Below are positions 43,090 through 53,375 of a stretch of 64,000 nucleotides of DNA, piece by piece. The notes beneath the pieces are model-generated. The model worked only from the letters and a program-made list of their open reading frames with translations, made no database searches and was not told where the DNA came from. Source of the stretch: Thozetella sp. PMI_491. Lineage: Eukaryota > Ascomycota > Sordariomycetes > Chaetosphaeriales > Chaetosphaeriaceae. Within the stretch, counting starts at the first letter, position 1; each line of letters begins with the position of its first letter. The DNA lies in NCBI GenBank assembly GCA_021432635.1, contig MU270091.1, positions 1-64,000 on the forward strand, written 5' to 3'. Both the position numbers and the translations under genes were made by a program.

Positions 43090-43640
43090 GATGGCTACTG
43101 AAATAATGGACGGAAGGAAAGTCGAGCATGATGGAGAGAGTCACTGCGGGTTCTGTAGTTCTAAAATGACGCAAGGGTAAGACGGGCAGAACCTCGGCAT
43201 GTCAGTATCCATGCGATAGCCGTTCGACATTAAGCCTCTTAGCTTCAATTATGGAGGCCTAAGGATCCATCAGCGTCGAACAGTTTGCTGGACATGACGA
43301 ACTTCTTTGGCTAATTGGTCCTAAAAGGGTACCAATCCCTGGCGCGGTGGTCCTGCCTACCTACCTTATTTCGGTGACTAATTTACACGCTTTTCGGGTA
43401 CCCCAGCCGGAGGCTAGCAATGCATCGTACAGTAGCCCATAAAGGTCAATTACCGAGATCCGCGGAGCGACGGTCCGAAGGTGAACCGGGACATAAGAAC
43501 GGACCCGCACTACAAGAAGGTTGGCCAAATCAGGTTACATTCTATATTTTATAATGACCACTTGTTCTGATGGCAGATGTTTCTAACCCCGGGAGTCGAG
43601 ATTATACCTCGGCACCTTTACATCTAGTAGTACGCTTCAC
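43090..43640. other. Intergenic, no gene seen
   Basis: About 550 bp separate the YrdC-type start from the 3' end of the next regulator. The sequence is mixed and no open frame resembles a gene. Confidence 0.35.
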
Positions 43641-44945
43641 CTAAATGTTCAAAGAGTCCTTGTATAACTTACTTCTACCCTCGGCTTTCCAACTCTCAAG
43701 CTTGTGTAAACCGAATGATACCATCATGACTGCGTGGCCAAATTCGTCGACGCTATCCGGCTCGGCCTTGGTGAACAACTCGCCAATCCTAAGGCTTTGG
43801 ATGAAACGGGTATCCCTCGCGTGGGTGGCTTTCGTTTCCCACTGCTGCGCTGTTTTGGCATCCCATAGGTCATTCCCGAACGTACAATACAGCCCCCCAG
43901 GGCACGCTGAATAACCATCTCTGATGGTCATATACACCCCGTGCAAGATGGCACAGGTAAGCCATGTCCGCCTAGCGCTTTCCAAGAAAATCCACACCCT
44001 CCATGTGCTAAGGGAGTCATCGCTTCCTGTTGTAGGGGCTACCAAGGTGAAAGGGTCACCCGCTATGCTTTGTTCCGTGATCCTCTGCCACATCTGATCA
44101 CTCCATGATAAGAGAGTAGGGAATTGCCGCTCGGCGCACCCGCGCAGACGGATATCACCGTCGAAGAGGCAAATGATATGGTAGATGAAGAGTGCTTGTA
44201 CACGAGCAACGTGGTCGAGGGGCGTAAGGGCTACGAAGCTCAGCGTATCCTCGAAGATGCTGTCCTGGATCAACCGGTCTAGGCGGTCCTCGATGATGCG
44301 GCACACGGTCGCGGCGGTGGCCGGCGTCCTTCCTAGATAGGTCGCTAGCGCGGTGTATGCATCCTGCATGCAACGTGGCATGTGTATGCGGTAGAGATAT
44401 CTGTGGATTAGGGCAGAATGGTCTTTCGTGACCCATTCTTTAAGCCATGTCTCCAGGATAGCTACGTATGCTTTGAGAGTTTCTTCGTGGAAATCATTCG
44501 GGATATCTTGCGGCGCTAGGTGATCAATGTTCCAGGAGTGATAGGCCAGGAACCAATGGTCCCTCAAAGTGACTGCTTGCTCATTTGCTGATTGCGGGCT
44601 CTGCGAGTTTTGCGCCGCCGTCAGAGTTAGATCGAAATTGGACGTAGTGTTGCTCCGTTGGGGGACGCCGGCATTAGGCTGAGCGCCATCATATTCTGTT
44701 AGACCTGGAGAGTCTATATCGATGTGTTCTACTGTCTCGCCCTCATCGGTTTGAGAATCGGACCGTCGTGCTCGGGGATAGCAGCACTGGAGTCTCTTAT
44801 CTGTGCAACGACGGCAGCTAGGAACAGACTTGGTACACTGTCTCTTGGCCTTGGTGCACGCCAAGCAGGCTCGGCGCCATGTTCTCACTAGTCTAGTGAC
44901 GTGCTTGGTTGCGGCTTCCTTCATCGTGGCGGAACAAACGCACAT
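43641..44945 (-). CDS. Short Zn2Cys6 transcription factor
   Basis: A single exon of 434 aa. The zinc cluster lies near residue 27: CLACTKAKRQC then CRRCTDKRLQC (CX2CX6CX6CX2CX6C). The rest lacks the classic fungal_trans signature. It resembles the shorter regulators with an alpha-helical C-terminal region (HWFLAYHSWNIDHL, HRYLYRIHMPRCMQDAY, RTWLTCAILHGVY), which often sit in or near secondary-metabolite loci. The ATG at 44945 is used, but one at 44924 is equally possible. It diverges from the SDR gene at 45383, about 440 bp away, a natural candidate target. Confidence 0.82.
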   Translation of the reverse strand: MCVCSATMKEAATKHVTRLVRTWRRACLACTKAKRQCTKSVPSCRRCTDKRLQCCYPRARRSDSQTDEGETVEHIDIDSPGLTEYDGAQPNAGVPQRSNTTSNFDLTLTAAQNSQSPQSANEQAVTLRDHWFLAYHSWNIDHLAPQDIPNDFHEETLKAYVAILETWLKEWVTKDHSALIHRYLYRIHMPRCMQDAYTALATYLGRTPATAATVCRIIEDRLDRLIQDSIFEDTLSFVALTPLDHVARVQALFIYHIICLFDGDIRLRGCAERQFPTLLSWSDQMWQRITEQSIAGDPFTLVAPTTGSDDSLSTWRVWIFLESARRTWLTCAILHGVYMTIRDGYSACPGGLYCTFGNDLWDAKTAQQWETKATHARDTRFIQSLRIGELFTKAEPDSVDEFGHAVMMVSFGLHKLESWKAEGRSKLYKDSLNI

Positions 44946-45382
44946 AAACTTGACGAAGGCGTATGGGTGTCCGTTGTGATCCTAGCGTAGAGCAGTAAGT
45001 TAGGTATGTTCTCCGCTTTAGTAAGCGACCGGCGGGAAAAAGTGGACTTTCGGAAATTCGCCACCTCGCGCATCTGCAGCTACCAATCAGATGTGCGGAT
45101 TTTGGACATACTGAGCGGAAGCTAGAGACGTGGGCAGCGGAAATCGTCATATCTTGTCCGCTGTGGTTGCGAGGACCATGACACTCTGGCTATGTCGTTG
45201 GTAAAATACCTAATTTGTAAGCTATCCTGGGATCGTGGTGTTGTGGATATATAAAGTAGGCGGCCGTTCACTGTAGCTACCTACCTAAACCTAATTAACC
45301 ACGATCGCACCGCGGGAAATATCACCCCAGATTTTCATCTGCCCAAAGTTCGCACACGTCTGACTAGGAAAAGAAAGACAGC
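44946..45382. promoter_or_regulatory. Divergent promoter (Zn2Cys6 regulator / SDR)
   Basis: 437 bp between two outward-facing start codons. A 'gatatataaagt' TATA-like word lies at about 45247-45258, 125-135 bp before the SDR ATG, which would suit an SDR core promoter. No coding frame is seen. Confidence 0.45.
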
Positions 45383-46379
45383 ATGTCCGGCTGGAACTTT
45401 ACCAAGACGTTCCACAGGAAGCCTTATCCTGCCATATCTCCCACCCGCCCAGAGCTTTCGCAAGCTGGAAAGACGGCGGTGGTCGTTGGAGCCAATACGG
45501 GCGTCGGGCTCGCGATTGCTCGCGCCTTTGGGCTTGCCCGGGCAGCCACGGTATACGTCCTTGGGAGGCGGGAAGAGTCAAACAAGACGGCAGTCGCCCA
45601 ACTCTCCGATGAGCTTTCTGCAGCCGGCTCAAACACCAAGTACATTCCGTATACGCTGGACATCGCCAAGGCTTCCGACATCGAGCATATGTGGGACTTT
45701 TTCGAGGCTTCAGGTGTCGCGATCGATATCCTCGTTCTCTGCGCCTGCACGCCCTCCGAACAGCTTCAAATCCTTGAACTTGGAACCTCCAAGTTGTGGT
45801 CCAACTTCGACATCAATATGCGAGCACAAGTGGATCTGACGGAGCGCTTTTACAAGCACAAAAACCAGAATGCTGCGGGCACCAAGTATGTCGTGAATAT
45901 ATCAACCTTCGCCATCCATGACTGGATCAATGCCGCCCCCAAGCAACCGGGATATGGCGTAACGAAAGCAGCTGCAGCCACCGTCTTCCAGTCGATTGCC
46001 TCGGCTGTGCCGCCTGAGACTATGCAGATCGTGAGCATGAATCCAGGTCCTGTTTTTACGGATGCAGCGAAGAAGGAAGGATACACTGAGGCGGACTTTA
46101 ACTGGAATGATCGTAAGCCTGGTGTTATTGCTACCCCTAACCTCACCAGACACGTGGACACATCTAGTGGAATTGTACGGATCGCTAACACCCCCGGTTC
46201 TCTCTGCAGCTAATCTCCCTGGCCACTTTGCCGTTTGGTGTGCGAGCCCAGAGGCCAAGTTTCTGCACGGCCGTTTTGTGTGGAATGAATGGGATGTTGA
46301 TGAATTAAAGGCTGGACCAATACGAGACGAGATTGACAAGGACCCGCTGTTCTTGAAAGTCGGCGTGAAAGGGTTGTGA
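45383..46379 (+). CDS. Short-chain dehydrogenase/reductase
   Basis: Two exons, 45383-46112 and 46210-46379, encode 299 aa. The GTAAGC donor and CTGCAG acceptor join NWND to PNLPGHFAVWCASPEAKFLHGRFVW, the expected SDR C-terminus. Landmarks are VVVGANTGVGLAIARA (nucleotide binding), VLGRRE with an Arg suggestive of NADPH preference, and QPGYGVTKAAAA (YxxxK). The LVLCACTP segment replaces the usual NNAG with a cysteine-rich variant, which is atypical. Substrate unknown. It is controlled from a promoter shared with the adjacent short Zn2Cys6 regulator. Confidence 0.85.
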
Positions 46380-46998
46380 TTGAGCGCGTGTCATGGCGCC
46401 GCCAGATCACGGAACGAGCAATTGATAGATTGGAGCAGACATTTGAGGATAGGGGAGCTATCGTTCAGTTAGTAGTTCATGCGGGTGTAATGATATTAGT
46501 ATTTCCTTAACTATGAACATTTCTTTCCTCTCTGTCCCGTTAATCTTTCGGAGAGTATTATCTCGCGTGAAGTAAGCTTAGAAAAAGCTGTCACGCGTAG
46601 TAAGCTCCTCTTAGCAGGTTTTGGGGGCTAAGGTATGTTATAGGACATAAACACCTACTTGCTCTTTAGTGTTACGTCTAACTATTTTAATATAGCCTAT
46701 CTTTATATAGAGGTTTCTTACAGCTAGTTAGTAAGGCGCATCGTGTATATAAGGAGAATGATGGTGCGGCAAGGGAAAGAGATCAAATAACAAGAAGATC
46801 GAGGAAGGACAGAAGATAACTAATTGTGGCTATTACTGGATTGTCGTTGTGATTGGACATACTGGGTTACTGCAGCCTGTTCTACCATTCAGCTTAGATG
46901 ATACATAAAGATGTTCGCAAAATCGAACCCCAGTAGAAAGAACCTCCTTGGCAGATGACGGAGTTGGATAGCTGGGACGTCGCTCGATATCGGCATTC
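46380..46998. other. Intergenic, AT-rich
   Basis: About 620 bp between the convergent ends of two SDR genes. The part from 46620 to 46780 is rich in TA steps, as in sequence altered by repeat-induced point mutation, but no repeat family was identified. Confidence 0.35.
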
Positions 46999-47936
46999 TT
47001 AAAAGTTTCCGCCATTGACGGGTACGCATTGACCAGTTACGAAGCTGGACCAATCCGAGAGCAAGAACACGATGACATCTGCAATGTCAGTCGCATACGC
47101 CATCCTTCCCTTCGGGATTGCAGATATCTGCGCCTTTCCGATGGCGACATCAGGGTCCCCTTGAGGGGCGCCAGCGACGGTGGCTTCCGCTAGAGGCGTA
47201 TCTGTTGCACCTGCATCTCTGTTAGCCATCATGCCGTAGACGCCAATGGAAATCATGGGAAACAATATGGCGCCCAGTTACTCACCCGGTGCGACCAGAT
47301 TTATGCGCAGCTTGGGGAAATCCCGAGCCCAAGAGCGTGTCAGACCAAGAACCGCGTGTTTGGAAGCAGTATATGCTGCCAACCCAGAAACTCCACGGAG
47401 CGAAGCGCCGCTCCCGACGTTCACAATTGATCCGCTGCCGACGCTGCGTATCGATCCAGGAACGATGCCCGGGGTTTCGATGTCGTCTTGGGCGGACATC
47501 CGGCGCATGGCCTCGGTAGCCATGTTCCAGGTTCCCGTTACATTGATGTCCATCGTCCGTTGGTATACCTCGTCGGTCCCGATCTTGCCTTCCCAGCCTG
47601 AAATCCCCGCACAGTTAACGAGTCCATCCAGCCGGTCCGGTATAGAGTCGAAGAAACTCTGACAATCATGTCGCTTAGTAACGTCACACCGAAGGGTGAG
47701 ATGCACATTTTCGCGACCGACTAGATCTTCCGGGGCTTGCGGAGCAATATCTGCGACGTGGACGGTTGCGCCAAGGGCAAGGAGCGTCTGGGCGACTGCA
47801 AGTCCTATGCCTGAGCAGCCTCCCTGATGGATTTGGTGAGGTCCTATGAAAGTGGCCTTTGGATAGTGTGGAAACGAACCGTAATGGCGATTCGGCGCCC
47901 GGCAAAGGAGAGTGAACCTTCCATCGAATGCTTCAT
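46999..47936 (-). CDS. Short-chain dehydrogenase/reductase (3-oxoacyl-reductase-like)
   Basis: Three exons on the minus strand, 47936-47880, 47823-47286 and 47210-46999, give 268 aa. Exon 1 is only 19 codons and ends RRIAIT; joining it to GGCSGIGLAVAQTLL restores the TGGCSGIG cofactor loop. Further marks are LVNCAGISG, IVNVGSGASLRG, AAYTASKHAVLG (YxxxK), RINLVAPG|ATDTP across the second intron, and a C-terminus ending FVTGQCVPVNGGNF, the classic SDR ending. NAD preference is suggested by ADIAPQ after the second strand. The gene diverges from the NodB-family hydrolase at 48298. Confidence 0.87.
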
Positions 47937-48297
47937 TGCCGGATATCCTGAAGAGAGCTAGATCTTACGTCACCCGTCATCAGACGAACGGCACATGATA
48001 GCAGAATGACATACTTCTCAGGTTAATTGTAGATGTCGCGTTGATAAGGACAATAGGCGTGTCGGAATAAGGCGCGACGCCCCACCTTCCGAACAAGCTA
48101 CGATCGCGGCCAACTCCGACAGCTGTGTAATGAAGCTTGGCGAGTGGCAGGGCCTGTCCCAAGCCCCGGATATATTTATGTTATCGGAATGCCAGAGTAA
48201 AGAAACAAGCACATATATGTCTCTCCTATGCTACCCTGTGCCCCTTTCTAATCTTCTGATACTCAGCTGTCCCCAACTCATCGACTGCTGATTCACC
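47937..48297. promoter_or_regulatory. Divergent promoter (SDR / NodB-family hydrolase)
   Basis: 361 bp between two start codons. TGATAA (around 48035) and a ttatcg word (around 48180) match HGATAR but are far apart. No coding frame. Confidence 0.35.
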
Positions 48298-49381
48298 ATG
48301 CCGAAACGAGCACTTGTAACATACGCCGTCGACGTCGACGCCTGCGCCAACTGGTATGTATATTTGCACTGCCTTCGATTGCAAGTGTCGACTGACCAAG
48401 GCGTTAAAGGATCAATACGCGCGATGGCTCATCAATCGGTGCTACCGATGTCTCGAGGGGCATCTTCGGCGCAAATGTCGGCACAGACCGCATGCTCAAG
48501 CTGTTTGCCGATCACAATATCAAGGCCTCCTGGTATATGCCAAGCCACACAATTCTGTCTTTCCCGGAGCAGATGGCCAAGGTCAGAGATGCCGGGCATG
48601 AGATGTAAGTCCTCGCCAATTCACCCCACGGAGGACTAATCACGACGTGCTGATCAACCTCCCCTAGTGGCCTACATGGCTACACGCATGAGTTCGTGCG
48701 GTTCCTCACTGAGGAGCAGGAGCGAAAAGTGATGGCCAAATCCATTGAAGTGTATCAGAAGTTTACCGGCAAGTATCCCAAAGGATGGGTAGCCCCAGCC
48801 TGGGAGGTTAGCCCCAAGACTATGTCTATCTTGGAGGATTTCGGTATTGAGTATGACCACTCGATGCTGCATCACGATTGCCAGCCGTACTATGTAGCCG
48901 ACGTCCCAGAAGATTCAAACGTACACACGGACTACTCCCAAGATCCGGACACCTGGATGAAACCCATGAAAGAGCACAAGCCAACAAAGGTTGTCGAGAT
49001 TCCGGGATCGTGGAACGTAGACGACTGGCGTAAGTTCTTCACTATCGTCGCTCATTCATTGCCTGAGCTTAGGCTAATTGCCACGCAGCGCCCATGAACT
49101 ATACTAGGCGTCCTGGGGGGAATGGTTTCGTCAATCCTCGAGACATAGAAGTCCAATGGCGGGATCAGTTCGACTTCTTCTATCGGGAGTACGATTCATT
49201 TGTGTTTTGCGTCAGCTGCCACCCGCAGGTTAGCGGGAAGTCCAACGTCATGCTCATGCACGAGCGCTTCATCGAGTACTTGAAGTCTAAGGAGGGTGTG
49301 GAGTTCGTCACGATGGCCCAAATTTGTGACGAGTTCAAGTCTGGTAAGCTCGCCGGAGTCACCATTAAGGCAGGCGTGTAG
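48298..49381 (+). CDS. NodB-fold hydrolase (polysaccharide deacetylase / cyclic imidase-like)
   Basis: Four exons, 48298-48353, 48410-48604, 48668-49029 and 49089-49381, encode 301 aa with matching phases. Motif 1 is TYAVDVDA (metal-binding Asp), motif 2 is GLHGYTHE (HxxxH), and WVAPAWEVSPKTM supplies motif 3. The domain lacks a signal peptide, so it acts inside the cell. That argues against chitin or wall substrates and for the intracellular branch of this family, which includes PuuE-type allantoinases and bacterial cyclic imide hydrolases. The predicted reaction is metal-dependent hydrolysis of an amide or cyclic imide. Neighbouring amidohydrolase and Dal5-type carrier genes fit that reading. 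A deacetylase role cannot be excluded. Confidence 0.85.
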
Positions 49382-49758
49382 GCAGGCTCCCATGGCGATA
49401 GAAATAATAAATACTTTTTTTTTCCACGATCTGTGGTCTCCTCATAAATCTGATCGTAGTAAGTGAGCTCATGTGAGGTTGCGTACGCTCCCCAGTCACC
49501 TCTTAGGCTGAGCAAGTTTAGATGGCCTGGTGATCGACAGTGCTGTACGGCTTCAAAGGTTTTGTATGGAAAGCACGCCTTCTATACAATATCAGCGCCT
49601 ATCGGCAATGTCTAGTTGTCTTGCTTAACTTGAAATTGAAGCTCTGTATCGTCGCGACTAGAAGACTCCTATTAGGGGTAGACTATGTATGTACCAATCT
49701 CGCGTACATAGCAAGGAAGCACTGCCAATAGCTTCTGCTCAACATCTAGATATGTAAA
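49382..49758. other. Intergenic, convergent 3' ends
   Basis: About 380 bp between the stop codons of the NodB-family and acyltransferase-like genes. Contains a T-run (49417-49425) and no gene. Confidence 0.4.
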
Positions 49759-50909
49759 TCAAAAGCCTATCACTATCTGCTCTTCGATTTCTGTCGGCCT
49801 CCCCAAGGAGATGACGCCTTTTCTCTTCGTGATATCATACACCACGTTGAATAAAGTATTCGAATCATTGTTGCCATGCTGCTTCCGATTAATGGAGGCA
49901 GGGAAATTCTGCTCATCTTTAAACAACTCTAGAATTGTCTCAAAACTAGCCTTCTCGCCGATTTCCTTGGTTGCCAGTTCCTGAAGCCGAGCTGTGCGTT
50001 TGGGCGAGTCCTCAAGCCATAAAGGCTCAAACACCCCCTCGTGCTTCAGAATAAGGTTGTTGGCATGGACAACGCGTCCGAGTTCATCGGCGGGAAGCTC
50101 TTGGAATCCAATACTCGTGCACTCCAGACCCGTCGGACCGTTGTCGTCGCCTAGGAGTATGTGGCTGCTCCCGGCCAACCCGACGGCTTTGATCCTCTCT
50201 AGGGCTTCTGTTTTCGATTTGGATTCCAGAACGGTGCGGAGGGCGAAGTGTATGGGCATGCGCTCCGGATCAACTCCCTTGGCGCGAATGCCGTTGAGGA
50301 GGCAACCGACGCCGTGTTCGTTGAAACCAATCTTACCAATGATACCAGCCTCAGTGATCATCTGGAAAGACGGGAGGTCCATCCCGGGGACTCCCTTCGG
50401 ATTGACGCGCAGGATGATCAAATTTGGCTTTTGCCTGCTCTTCCAGTCCCAGTTCTGCGCCAGGAAGGTCGAGCCACTCGGAGTCTTCCAGCCAAGTGTG
50501 GTACAGCCGTCGACAGCTTCGATCGCCATGGGCCTTCTCGAGTTCTCGTCGAAGAGTCCAAACGCGATCTCGGTCCGGATGTTCAGTGCGAGCACGTCCA
50601 GGATGTCCAATTGCGCTCCTTCAGCGATTCCTTCTATTTCCTCATAGTACCGGGGAAACTTGGCCTTGAGGAATGGCTGGAATTTGGCGGTTTGTTCACG
50701 CACGGTCGCCCATTCTAGATCGTTGAATGCCTTGAACAGCACGCGATAGAATTCGATTGACCCGGCAACCTGGGCTGCCGCCTGTTGGCCGACCGCGAGG
50801 CCAATCTGCAAATGACGGTCAGTCCTTGTCTCCGTAGTTGGTCAAGAGCTCCCCTGTTGGGCTCACGGCTCACCTCTCGGTGGTTCCCCGTTACGGTGAT
50901 GTCAAGCAT
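49759..50909 (-). CDS. Acyl-CoA:6-aminopenicillanate acyltransferase-like Ntn hydrolase (peptidase C45)
   Basis: Two exons, 50909-50874 and 50805-49759, give 360 aa, the normal family length. Exon 1 is 12 codons, and joining yields GNHREIGLAVGQQAAAQV, the conserved N-terminal helix. The self-cleavage site Gly-Cys lies in AVDGCTTLGW near residue 115; processing would leave Cys as the N-terminal nucleophile of the beta subunit. AQNWDW, FNEHGVGCLLNGIR and SSHILLGDDNGPTGLEC follow, as in penDE homologues. No isopenicillin synthase or ACV synthetase is nearby, so beta-lactam synthesis is unlikely. Most fungal homologues are amidohydrolases or acyltransferases of unknown substrate. No peroxisomal SKL-type tail is seen (ends VIGF). 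Confidence 0.87.
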
Positions 50910-51356
50910 GATTACTTCTTATCTAGAGTTAATACTAAACTGTTCAGGCGCTTGAACCAGTCAAGAACGGGTGTTATGCGGTTATATGTGTTCCAAGGAG
51001 GGCGGATCAGTTCATACCGCGAAGTTAGAACCCTTAGCAACACCTCTCGGCTTATAGCCTGGAAATACGATTCATTGGTCAGAGCGCCGGTTTCCGCTAG
51101 CTTATAGTTATCGGTCAAATGGGTCCACTACGGTGGAAGAAGGCGGCGAAGGCCGCGGGGATCCACGGGCGCCTTATCCCGACACACGAGGCTGCTAGCG
51201 CGTCCGTAGTGGCCCACCCTACCCCAGAACTGGTGATGGTGGAAGCTCAGTCTGGGCAAAGTTCAGACTCTAAATTCGATACCCGCCCACTTGTTTGGAC
51301 CAGAAAGAGAGGCAGGCTTGTGCAATAAGCCCTTGCATTCCATCAATTTGTCCAAA
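50910..51356. promoter_or_regulatory. Divergent promoter (Ntn hydrolase / Dal5-type carrier)
   Basis: 447 bp between two outward-facing starts. ttatct (50919-50924) and ttatcg (51108-51113) match HGATAR on the minus strand but are not closely paired. No coding frame is supported. Confidence 0.35.
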
Positions 51357-52920
51357 ATGTTCATCTTCTCGAAGCTTCGGCGCGTGGTCTGGGGGGCGCC
51401 GGCTGCCACCAAGACCGAGAGAAGGCTGCTGGTCAAGATCGATGCGGTTATTCTGTCATTCTGCTGTCTAATGTATTGGGTCAACTACCTTGACCGCATG
51501 AACCTGAACAATGCCTATGTCAGCGGCATGAAAGATGACCTAGGCTTTCAAGGCAACCAGCTGAACATCATTAACACGAGTAGGACGCCGGACTGCAGAC
51601 CCACTTGCGCATCCAATTCCATAGCTGACATCTGCCAGTATTCTACGGCGGATACGTCCTCGGACAGATTCCGAACAACCTCGCACTGCAGAAGCTTCCG
51701 CCACGCATCTACTTTCCCGCTTGTGTCGTCGCGTGGGGCCTTCTGACCTTGGGAACCGGCTTCGTGCAACACCCATGGCAGATCATGGTCATCCGATTCT
51801 TCCAAGCCATCATCGAGTCATCTACATTCGTCGGCTGCCATTACATTCTCGGTAGTTGGTACAAGGAAGAGGAGCTCGGCAAGCGGACTGCTATCTTTAC
51901 TAGCAGCGGATTGGCTGGCACCATGTTCTCCGGTTTCTTGCAAGGGGGGGTTCATAAAGGATTGAGTACGACGGCTAGCTCCCACTCCTCAGAAATTAGC
52001 CAAATCGATACTGACCATTCCCAGATGGTGTCAGGGGCCTTCCCGGTTGGCGATGGCTCTTTATCATAGACTTCTGCATCACGATACCTGTAGCGCTCTA
52101 CGGATACTTCGCGTTCCCGGATACCCCAACGTCGACCCGCGCCGGGTGGCTCACCGCGGAGGAGAAAAAGCTAGCCGTCGACCGTCTCCCCGAAGTGCAG
52201 AAACACCGCGGTGAACTTGGCTTGAGCCTCATCACCCGCGTCCTCGGGACGTGGCATTGGTGGGGTTTCGTCCTGATCTGGGTGTTTGCCAGCAATACTG
52301 AGATGTTCTCCACCAACGCCATCATGAATCTGTGGCTCTCCGGGACTGGTGAGTACACCGTCGAGCAGGTGAATTACATCCCCACGGCCGTAGCAGGGGT
52401 CGGAATCATCGCAACGCTCTTCCTCGGGTGGTACTCCGACTTCACTCGACGCCAGTGGCATGTGGGCATTTTCTTGTCCTTCACGGCCATTGTCTCGGGA
52501 GCGATCATGCTGAACCCCCCAAATAACGGCGCTAAGTTCTTCGCTCTGTTCCTCAACGGCTGCCAATATGCTAGTCAGACCGTACTTTTTGCCTGGGCCA
52601 ACTCGATGACCCGAGAAGATGACGCCAAGCGCGGCGTCATTTTGGGAGGCATGAACATGTTTGCTATCGCAGTCTACATGTTCTGGTCGCTCCTTTTTTA
52701 CAGCACGACGCAAGGACCAAGCTGGAGGGAAGGCAGTATTGCCATGATCTGCATGGGTACGGCTCTCTTCATTACAACCATTGGCGTCTGGTATATGGAG
52801 AAGAAAGAGAAAGGAAGGATGAAGGTCTACACCAGCGGTGCTGAGTCGTCGGTTATTGGTGACGAGGAGAAAGCTGATGGTCACCCCGCCAAGCTTAGTG
52901 CAAAGGTCGGGGAGGAGTAG
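51357..52920 (+). CDS. MFS anion:cation symporter, Dal5/allantoate permease type
   Basis: Three exons, 51357-51579, 51639-51965 and 52025-52920, encode 481 aa. The junctions give NTIFYGGYVLGQIPNNLALQ and GGVHKGLNGVRGLPGWRWLFIID, exactly the Dal5-family segments expected. Others are VNYLDRMNLNNAYVSGMKDDL at TM1, YKEEELGKRTAIF and FAFPDTPTSTRAGWLTAEEKKLAVDRL in the central loop. About twelve helices. Substrates in the family are small organic anions, ureides, vitamins or dipeptides. It diverges from the Ntn-hydrolase gene, so the pair may import and hydrolyse an acyl-amide (inference). This is the second Dal5-type carrier in the window and is clearly distinct from the one at 30162. Confidence 0.9.
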
Positions 52921-53375
52921 ACGACAATGGGGGCTCCGGGTATTGAAAGTTCCAGTGACTGACGTTTTGTTCCTTTAATTTCTCTACCTTGGTGCTTACT
53001 GCCACACCCCTGGGCGGACTCGAGATTAAGCCAAGAATTCGAAACCACCTTTGTAGTTTGTTCTACGCTTCCAGCCTTGTAAAAACTGTGTCACCCATGC
53101 TTGAATTCGGGCAAAATAGGACAAGCACAATTTTTTGTCAAAGAGGGTGCTCATGGCAGGTATCTTATCTAAGGTGACGCTCTTTAGAGCCTTGGTCTCT
53201 GCCTCTGCGCGAGTCAAGACAGTAGGCGCGGAGACTTCCGCCCCTTGAAGAAAATATAGTAGGGTCACGTGTCGCGAGTTTATCGCGGGTGGGCACCTAC
53301 AGACTGGGGGACTTTGCCTCGGTTGGTCTGCTGCAAGCTGCACCACAAAATTGCCTGCTCACTCACCACAGTACG
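52921..53375. other. Intergenic, no gene seen
   Basis: About 455 bp between the carrier and the double regulator gene. Promoter of the latter is expected at its right end; nothing else is recognised. Confidence 0.4.

Noticed and set aside
46900-46940. tRNA-like TpsiC word (ttcgcaaaatcgaacccc)
   Set aside because: No cloverleaf with acceptor and anticodon stems could be built around it.
49759-52920. Penicillin biosynthesis cluster
   Set aside because: Only the acyltransferase-like gene is present; ACV synthetase and isopenicillin N synthase are absent, and the family is widespread outside beta-lactam producers.
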